This document shows, piece after piece, positions 7,223 through 11,273 of a stretch of 11,273 nt of DNA; the first letter of the stretch is position 1, and the number at the start of each line of letters is the position of its first letter. The position numbers were made by a program, and so were the translations under genes. This DNA is from Nitriliruptoraceae bacterium (GTDB taxonomy: Bacteria; Actinomycetota; Nitriliruptoria; Nitriliruptorales; Nitriliruptoraceae): positions 1 to 11,273 of the forward strand of contig SKNK01000360.1 of assembly GCA_007120565.1 (NCBI GenBank), given 5' to 3'. The notes beneath the pieces were generated by a model. That model was not told where the DNA came from. It saw only the letters and a program-made list of their open reading frames with translations, and did not search any database.

Positions 7223-8578
7223 TCACAGTTCGGTTGCGGGCGGGATCGGGTCGACCGGCGGACGGGGGAGCAGTGGCTGGAACAGCCGGCCCCGCTCGAC
7301 CCAGACGATCAGCAGTGCCGCGATCGCCCCGAGTCCGAGGAACCCGCTGGCCAGGGGCAGCACCGTCCCGGCGAACGCCTGGTCGATGAGCGCTCCGAGT
7401 CCAGCGCCGATCGCGATCTGCGCAGCTCCCAGCAGCGACGAGGCGGTGCCCGCGATCGGCGCCATGTTGACCATCGCCACGGTGTTCAGGTTCGGGATCA
7501 ACAGTCCGTGGCTGGCCAGCACCGGCGCCACGGTCAGAACGAAGATCCACACGGGTGGTCGGCCCCCCGTGGCCAGGCCAACGCCGAGGAAGATCGTGGC
7601 GAAGCCGAGGTAGCTCACCAGGACCCCGTGGGCGAGGCGACGCGTTCCGATCCTGCCCACGATGCGAGCGTTCAGCAGCATCGCGCCACCCATCACCGCG
7701 GCCAACGTCGCGAAGATGTACGGGAAGAGATCGGCGCGCCCGAGCGCCTCGCCGATGATGATCTCCGAGCTGGCCAGGTACGACAGGAACGCGCCGGACA
7801 CCGCCGTCATGGCCAGTCCGTAGCCGACGGCCTGGCGGTCGGAGACCACGACCCGTGCCGCCGTCGCGATCCGGCGGAACCGCAGCTCGAGTTGATGTTC
7901 TGGCGCCAGTGACTCGGGGAGGCGGATGATGGCCCACATCGCGACGGTCAGTGCGCTGATCACACAGACACCGAACACCCAGCGCCACGACGCCACGGAC
8001 ACGATCGCGGCTCCGATGAGTGGTGCGATGATCGGAACCAGGATGAAGACCGCCATGATCAACGACATCGCCCGCGACATCCGCTCACCCTCGTAGGTGT
8101 CGCGGACCATCGCGATGGTGATCACGCGGGGCCCCGCAGCGCCGAAGCCCCAGATGAACCGGCTCACGATGAGCACGGCGAGGCTCGGTGATGCTGCTGA
8201 TGCCAATGCGCCAGCGAGGTAGATGCTGTAGCCGACGAACAGGGCGCGGCGTCGTCCGAACCGATCGGCGGCAGGGCCGTAGGCGAGTTGTCCGACGGCT
8301 AGTCCGGCGAAGTAGGCGGTCAGCAGCGTGGCGACCGCCGTGGAATCCGACGGCAGACCGAAGTCTGCTCGGATCGCGCCGAGCGCCGGGAGCATGATGT
8401 CGACGCCCATGGCGGTGAGGCCCATCGACAGCGCCAGCAGGGTGGTGAACTCGACAGGCGACGGCGCTCGCCGCACGCGGGCCGTCACCGCAACGCCACG
8501 GTCTGCGGCATCGAGGGCGGCCTGTCGCCGAGGGCGAAGCAGGGCACGGCGCTTCCTTCGGGTGCAGGGAGAGCGCAC
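7223..8578 (-). CDS. Bcr/CflA-type multidrug efflux MFS transporter
   Basis: Proton-driven drug exporter of the 12-span DHA1 type in the cytoplasmic membrane; 451 residues from GTG 8578. DIMLPALGAIRADFGL (60-75) matches the conserved end of span 1 in Bcr/CflA proteins, and YFAGLAVGQLAYGPAADRFGRRRAL (89-113) is span 2 plus motif A. SRFIWGFGAAGPRVITIAMVRD (139-160) is the span 4-5 region with its charged R and RD, and ASWRWVF (196-202) follows span 6. No key residue is missing. The start is uncertain: the first 40 residues are Arg-rich, unusual before span 1, and neither GTG 8578 nor in-frame GTG 8488 has a good Shine-Dalgarno. GTG 8488 would give a more typical 421-residue protein. Real substrates (drugs, amino acids, siderophores) cannot be told from sequence. 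Confidence 0.9.
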   Translation of the reverse strand: MRSPCTRRKRRALLRPRRQAALDAADRGVAVTARVRRAPSPVEFTTLLALSMGLTAMGVDIMLPALGAIRADFGLPSDSTAVATLLTAYFAGLAVGQLAYGPAADRFGRRRALFVGYSIYLAGALASAASPSLAVLIVSRFIWGFGAAGPRVITIAMVRDTYEGERMSRAMSLIMAVFILVPIIAPLIGAAIVSVASWRWVFGVCVISALTVAMWAIIRLPESLAPEHQLELRFRRIATAARVVVSDRQAVGYGLAMTAVSGAFLSYLASSEIIIGEALGRADLFPYIFATLAAVMGGAMLLNARIVGRIGTRRLAHGVLVSYLGFATIFLGVGLATGGRPPVWIFVLTVAPVLASHGLLIPNLNTVAMVNMAPIAGTASSLLGAAQIAIGAGLGALIDQAFAGTVLPLASGFLGLGAIAALLIVWVERGRLFQPLLPRPPVDPIPPATEL

Positions 8579-8673
8579 GCTACTTCAGGATCTGCCGGGT
8601 CATGTCCGGTGGCTCGCTAGCGTCCCGCTCTCTCGTCCGAACGTCCTCTGCTCCCTCGCGGTCTGGTGAGCCC

Positions 8674-9387
8674 ATGCCCCCCGACCTCCACGCGCTCGAT
8701 CCCGCGGCAAGCTTGCGTGCCGGGGTTCGAGCGATGTTGCCGATCACCGTCGGGATCGCGCCCTTCGGTCTGATCGCCGGGGTTGCCGCAACCGACGCCG
8801 GCCTCGGCCTCGCCGAGGCGGTGGGGTTCTCGGTGCTGGTCCTCGCCGGGGCCGCGCAGTTGACCTCGCTCGATCTGATCGGGCGGGATACGCCGGTGCT
8901 GGTCGTGATCGCAACCGCGTTGATCATCAACCTACGGATGCTGATGTACAGCGCGTCCCTGGCGCCCGAACTGTCACACCTCTCACGGGCGCGTCGCCTC
9001 CTCGGCTCCTACTGGCTGACCGACCAGACCTACGCCGTCACCATCATCCGGTTCAGAGACGTGGAGCAAGCCCCGGTCGATCGGTTCTGGTTCTACCTCG
9101 GCTCCGCACTGCCACTCTGGGTCGTGTGGCAGTTGGCGACCATCGGCGGTGTGGTCGCTGGTGGGGCGGTCCCGGAGGCGATCCCCCTCGGCTTCGCACT
9201 GCCGTTGGCGTTCATCTCGCTCCTGGTCCCGTCCCTGACGGATCGCCCTGCGGTGGTCGCGGCGATCACCGCCGCGGTGGTTGCGGTCGTCGCGGCACCG
9301 CTCCCGGCGAACTCGGGGATGCCTCTCGCGGCGTTCATCGGGATCCTCGTTGGCTGGGTCGTTGCACTTCGACGGGGTCGAACATGA
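8674..9387 (+). CDS. azlC: AzlC-family branched-chain amino acid exporter, large subunit
   Basis: Large membrane subunit of the two-part AzlCD/BrnFE/YgaZH exporter, known to export branched-chain amino acids (and methionine in some members). 237 residues, close to the family norm of 230-250. The signature PITVGIAPFGLIAGVAA (23-39) and FSVLVLAGAAQL (52-63) are the conserved first two helices; INLRMLMYSASLAPEL (85-100) is the conserved NLR segment; WLTDQTYAVTI (114-124) and YLGSALPLWVVWQLATIGG (141-159) follow, then three further hydrophobic helices. I chose ATG 8674, which sits 20 residues before the first family motif. In-frame ATG 8602 would add a 24-residue Ser/Arg-rich leader and has only AGGA 11 nt upstream. 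Neither has a strong ribosome site. Overlaps azlD by ATGA, so the two are co-translated. Actual substrate is inferred from the family. Confidence 0.93.
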   Translation: MPPDLHALDPAASLRAGVRAMLPITVGIAPFGLIAGVAATDAGLGLAEAVGFSVLVLAGAAQLTSLDLIGRDTPVLVVIATALIINLRMLMYSASLAPELSHLSRARRLLGSYWLTDQTYAVTIIRFRDVEQAPVDRFWFYLGSALPLWVVWQLATIGGVVAGGAVPEAIPLGFALPLAFISLLVPSLTDRPAVVAAITAAVVAVVAAPLPANSGMPLAAFIGILVGWVVALRRGRT

Positions 9388-9710
9388 GCCGTGTGACCAT
9401 CGCCTGGATCGTCATCGCCGTTGTTGGCGTCGGTACGTACCTGGTGCGTGCATCGTTCCTTGCGGTCGCGGATCGCGTTGCCGCGATCCCGGCACGCTGG
9501 CGCACGCCCCTCCAGTTGATCCCTCCCGCCGTGTTGGCGGCGTTGATCGCTCCGGCGGTGTTGCGACCGGATGGGGCCCTCAACGTTGTTGGCGCGCGTC
9601 CATTGGCTGCGTTGGCCGCGCTCGGCGTGGCCTGGTGGACCCGCAGTGTCCTCGCCACCATCCTGGTCGGGTTGGCGGCCGCCCTCGGGTTGGAGTTGCT
9701 CCTCGGATGA
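9384..9710 (+). CDS. azlD: AzlD-family branched-chain amino acid exporter, small subunit
   Basis: Small membrane partner of AzlC, 108 residues, normal for the family (about 100-110). It has hydrophobic helices at about 5-27, 44-60, 74-85 and 88-107. GTYLVRASFL (17-26) and RTPLQLIPPAVLAALIAPAVL (40-60) are the recognisable family motifs, including the conserved PPAVLAAL core. The ATG overlaps the azlC stop as ATGA (9384-9387), a typical translational coupling that keeps the subunits in step. No second gene follows closely: the next start is 160 bp downstream behind its own promoter-like sequence, so the operon is probably just these two genes. Confidence 0.93.
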   Translation: MSRVTIAWIVIAVVGVGTYLVRASFLAVADRVAAIPARWRTPLQLIPPAVLAALIAPAVLRPDGALNVVGARPLAALAALGVAWWTRSVLATILVGLAAALGLELLLG

Positions 9711-9803
9711 TCCCGGCCGCAGGCGGTCGAGTTCGCCCGGGCGGCATGACGTCGTCTGCGCGTGTTGGAGGAGGTGCGCGGTATCGGCTCAGCCATGGAC
9801 TCG

Positions 9804-9829
9804 GCGTCGACCCCGGAGGGGATCGACGC
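9804..9829. promoter_or_regulatory. Inverted repeat overlapping the -35 region upstream of the hydrolase gene
   Basis: Arms 9804-9810 and 9823-9829 (GCGTCGA / TCGACGC) are perfectly complementary. Inside them CCCC (9811-9814) pairs with GGGG (9818-9821), leaving a 3-nt loop and a single bulged A at 9822. It lies 94 bp after azlD and 12 bp before TATGAT. It could be an operator for the hydrolase promoter or the azlCD terminator; the distance and lack of a T-run leave both open. Confidence 0.4.
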
Positions 9830-9840
9830 GGACGTTCGAG

Positions 9841-9846
9841 TATGAT
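9841..9846 (+). promoter_or_regulatory. -10 box TATGAT for the hydrolase gene
   Basis: TATGAT differs from the TATAAT consensus at one base and stands out in this GC-rich sequence. Transcription would start near 9853, about 19 nt before GTG 9872. No good -35 is visible at 16-18 bp, where the inverted repeat sits, which would fit an activator-dependent or repressed promoter. The box overlaps the in-frame ATG codons at 9842 and 9845, making those unlikely starts. Confidence 0.45.
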
Positions 9847-9871
9847 GCTGTTCGGCACGCCGGGGGGAGCG

Positions 9872-10819
9872 GTGGACGCAACGCAGGCACGGGGACGGAC
9901 GAAGGCGCGACATGGGGCGCGCATCGTGGCGGGGGTGGTCGGCGCGGCGGTCGTTGCCGTTGTGGCTGTCTGGCTCGTGGTGCGTCCCGGAGCACCGGAG
10001 ACCACGACCATGCCGCGCCCCGAGGCACCGGATGAGACGACCACGCTGGCGGATCATGGCGTGGTCGGTGAACTGTGGCTCCCGGCGGCGACCGAGGACC
10101 CGGTTCCGGCTGTGGTCATCCTGGGAGGCTCCGAGGGGGGCCTGCCGTGGTCCTGGATCGCCAGTGCCTTTGCGCCGGAGGGGATCGCGACGCTCAGCAT
10201 CGCGTTGTTCGACCATCCCGGTCTTCCGGATCGCCTCCTCGAACTGCCGCTGGAACAGGTGGTCGCCGGGGTCGAGCACCTGCGTTCACGGCCCGAGGTC
10301 GATGGCGATCGCATCTGGCTGATCGGGATATCGCGAGGGTCCGAGGCCGTGATGTTGACCGCGATCGAGCATCCGGGGCTGGTGCACGGGGTCGTAGCGT
10401 CGGTGCCGGGCAGCGCGGCGGTGTGTGGCCTGCCGTGTGACGGGCCTGCGTGGACGATCGGTGGCGAGGGGGTCCCGTCCACGCGGCTGTACGGAGCGAC
10501 CGAGCCAAGGGATCATCCTGACGCGGCGATCCCCGTGCAGGACCTGCAGGGACGGCTGGTGACCATCTGCGGCGGCGAGGACGAGGTGTGGCCGTCCTGC
10601 CGCCACGCCAGCGCCCTTCAGGAACGGCGTGAGCAGGCCGGCGTCACCGAGCGGGACCGTCACTTCGCCTACGAGCAAGCGGGACACTCCGTCGGGATCA
10701 TGGCCCACGTCCCTCGGATCGTCCCGGCCCGCGTCTTCGGGCCGGACGAAGTGGCGCGCCGCGACCTCTGGCCGCAACTGATCGAGATCCTCCACGACGA
10801 GGACCACGCCGCGGGATGA
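9872..10819 (+). CDS. Membrane-anchored alpha/beta hydrolase, acyl-CoA thioester hydrolase/BAAT C-terminal type
   Basis: Predicted serine hydrolase of 315 residues. An Arg/Lys-rich start (ARGRTKARHGAR, 6-17) is followed by one hydrophobic segment (18-37) and a Thr/Pro linker (38-58), so the enzyme is predicted to face the outside of the cell, held by a signal anchor. The catalytic domain resembles the BAAT C-terminal domain: oxyanion-side LGGSEGG (84-90), LFDHPGLPDRLLELPLEQV (112-130), nucleophile elbow GISRG with Ser154, acid Asp237 in GGEDEVWPS, and His272 in AGHS. The N-terminal domain of two-domain acyl-CoA thioesterases is absent. Four Cys (185, 189, 233, 243) could form disulfides outside the cell. 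Start GTG 9872 has GGGGGGAG just upstream; alternatives ATG 9842/9845 lie in the -10 box. CoA esters are unlikely outside the cell, so the substrate (lipid ester, thioester, other) is open. Confidence 0.85.
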   Translation: MDATQARGRTKARHGARIVAGVVGAAVVAVVAVWLVVRPGAPETTTMPRPEAPDETTTLADHGVVGELWLPAATEDPVPAVVILGGSEGGLPWSWIASAFAPEGIATLSIALFDHPGLPDRLLELPLEQVVAGVEHLRSRPEVDGDRIWLIGISRGSEAVMLTAIEHPGLVHGVVASVPGSAAVCGLPCDGPAWTIGGEGVPSTRLYGATEPRDHPDAAIPVQDLQGRLVTICGGEDEVWPSCRHASALQERREQAGVTERDRHFAYEQAGHSVGIMAHVPRIVPARVFGPDEVARRDLWPQLIEILHDEDHAAG

Positions 10820-10846
10820 CCGGGCCGAACAACCATGCAGGAGTGT

Positions 10847-10865
10847 CCGGTGCGGCGTCCACCGG
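10847..10865. terminator. Small hairpin between convergent genes
   Basis: CCGGTG (10847-10852) pairs with CACCGG (10860-10865) around a 7-nt loop, between the hydrolase stop (10819) and the stop of the opposing right-edge gene (10875). Position suits a two-way terminator. The stem is short and has no T-run. Confidence 0.3.
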
Positions 10866-10874
10866 GGCAGGTCG

Positions 10875-11224
10875 TCAGGCTGGGTGCCGCCGCTTGGCGT
10901 CGTTGACCCACGTCACGAGGCGGTCCACGCCGATGTCGAGTACCACCGGGGGCACGACCGTCCACCCGCGGCGGTCCACCGACCGCTGGCGGTCCAGCAC
11001 CACGTGGTCGGGTCTGGCCTACGGCGGCGTCCCGATCGAAGAGGATGCCGACGTACCGTTGGCGGTGACCTCGCAGGGTGTACCCGTGGATACCCGTACG
11101 TTCCACCGCCGTCCACGGCACCGTGGAGTGCTCCCCCTGGTAGCGGACCGTCAACCCTGTCGGGGACACCGCGAGGTAGGCCGCCGAGGGGAACCCCTCC
11201 GACCGCGAACAGCGTCGACACCAC
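10875..11224 (-). pseudogene. Frameshifted small gene of unknown function (two apparent +1 indels)
   Basis: The coding signal runs leftward through three frames. GTG 11224 opens STLFAVGG; after the C-run at 11194-11197 the signal moves to the frame reading FPSAAYLAVSPTGLTVRY and on to GILFDRDAAVG; near 11011-11023 it moves again to PDHVVLDRQRSVDRRGW and ends VNDAKRRHPA at the TGA (10875-10877). In each segment nearly every codon ends in G or C, while the neighbouring frames do not. Removing one base at each junction gives a continuous soluble protein of about 114 residues with alternating strand-like segments (YLAVSPTGLTVRY, STVPWTAVER). I do not recognise the family; a small beta-rich, PH-like domain is a guess. 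The first frame stays open to the right edge (reading RSDTRGCKKDVV before the GTG), so the true start may lie outside. It is either a decayed gene or one with sequencing indels. Confidence 0.6.
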
Positions 11225-11273
11225 GTCCTTCTTGCACCCCCGGGTATCAGAGCGACGCTGCCGGGCACGCTCC

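Noticed and set aside
6394..9710. A defence or toxin-antitoxin island in the middle of the window
   Set aside because: All genes here are recognisable repair or transport genes; exonuclease III has the standard housekeeping active site and no associated defence partner.
9281..9841. Long 5' extension of the hydrolase frame through azlC and azlD
   Set aside because: It overlaps azlC and azlD in another frame, is Arg/Cys-rich, and lacks family character until the segment after 9872.

Overview
The window is high-GC DNA with strong G/C preference at third codon positions, frequent GTG starts and short intergenic gaps. This fits a high-GC actinobacterium. I cannot name a genus; a deep-branching actinobacterial lineage is only a guess. 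Gene content is ordinary chromosomal housekeeping plus transport. I see no insertion sequence, phage gene, CRISPR array, tRNA or rRNA.

Layout, left to right. (1) The 3' four-fifths of mfd, the transcription-repair coupling factor, cut by the left edge. (2) A 226-bp gap with a small hairpin and a repeated 12-mer, then a 450-residue membrane protein of unrecognised family with a Gly-rich and Gln/Pro-rich tail. (3) A very strong hairpin, then a GNAT acetyltransferase. (4) On the minus strand an MFS transporter, convergent with the acetyltransferase and divergent from (5) xth-type exonuclease III, which may be leaderless. (6) On the minus strand a Bcr/CflA-type multidrug MFS transporter, divergent from (7) an azlC-azlD pair joined by an ATGA overlap. 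(8) A membrane-anchored alpha/beta hydrolase of the BAAT C-terminal type, preceded by a TATGAT -10 box and an inverted repeat. (9) On the minus strand at the right edge, a small gene whose coding signal runs through three frames, so it is broken or carries sequencing indels.

Functional links are limited. Mfd and exonuclease III are both DNA repair proteins but are not in one transcription unit. AzlC and AzlD form one two-component amino-acid exporter. With the two MFS carriers, three of the nine genes' transport systems are predicted exporters or permeases. I did not find a convincing new multi-gene system. The best leads are the unrecognised membrane protein, the apparently extracytoplasmic BAAT-type hydrolase, the hairpin at the acetyltransferase start and the frameshifted right-edge gene.
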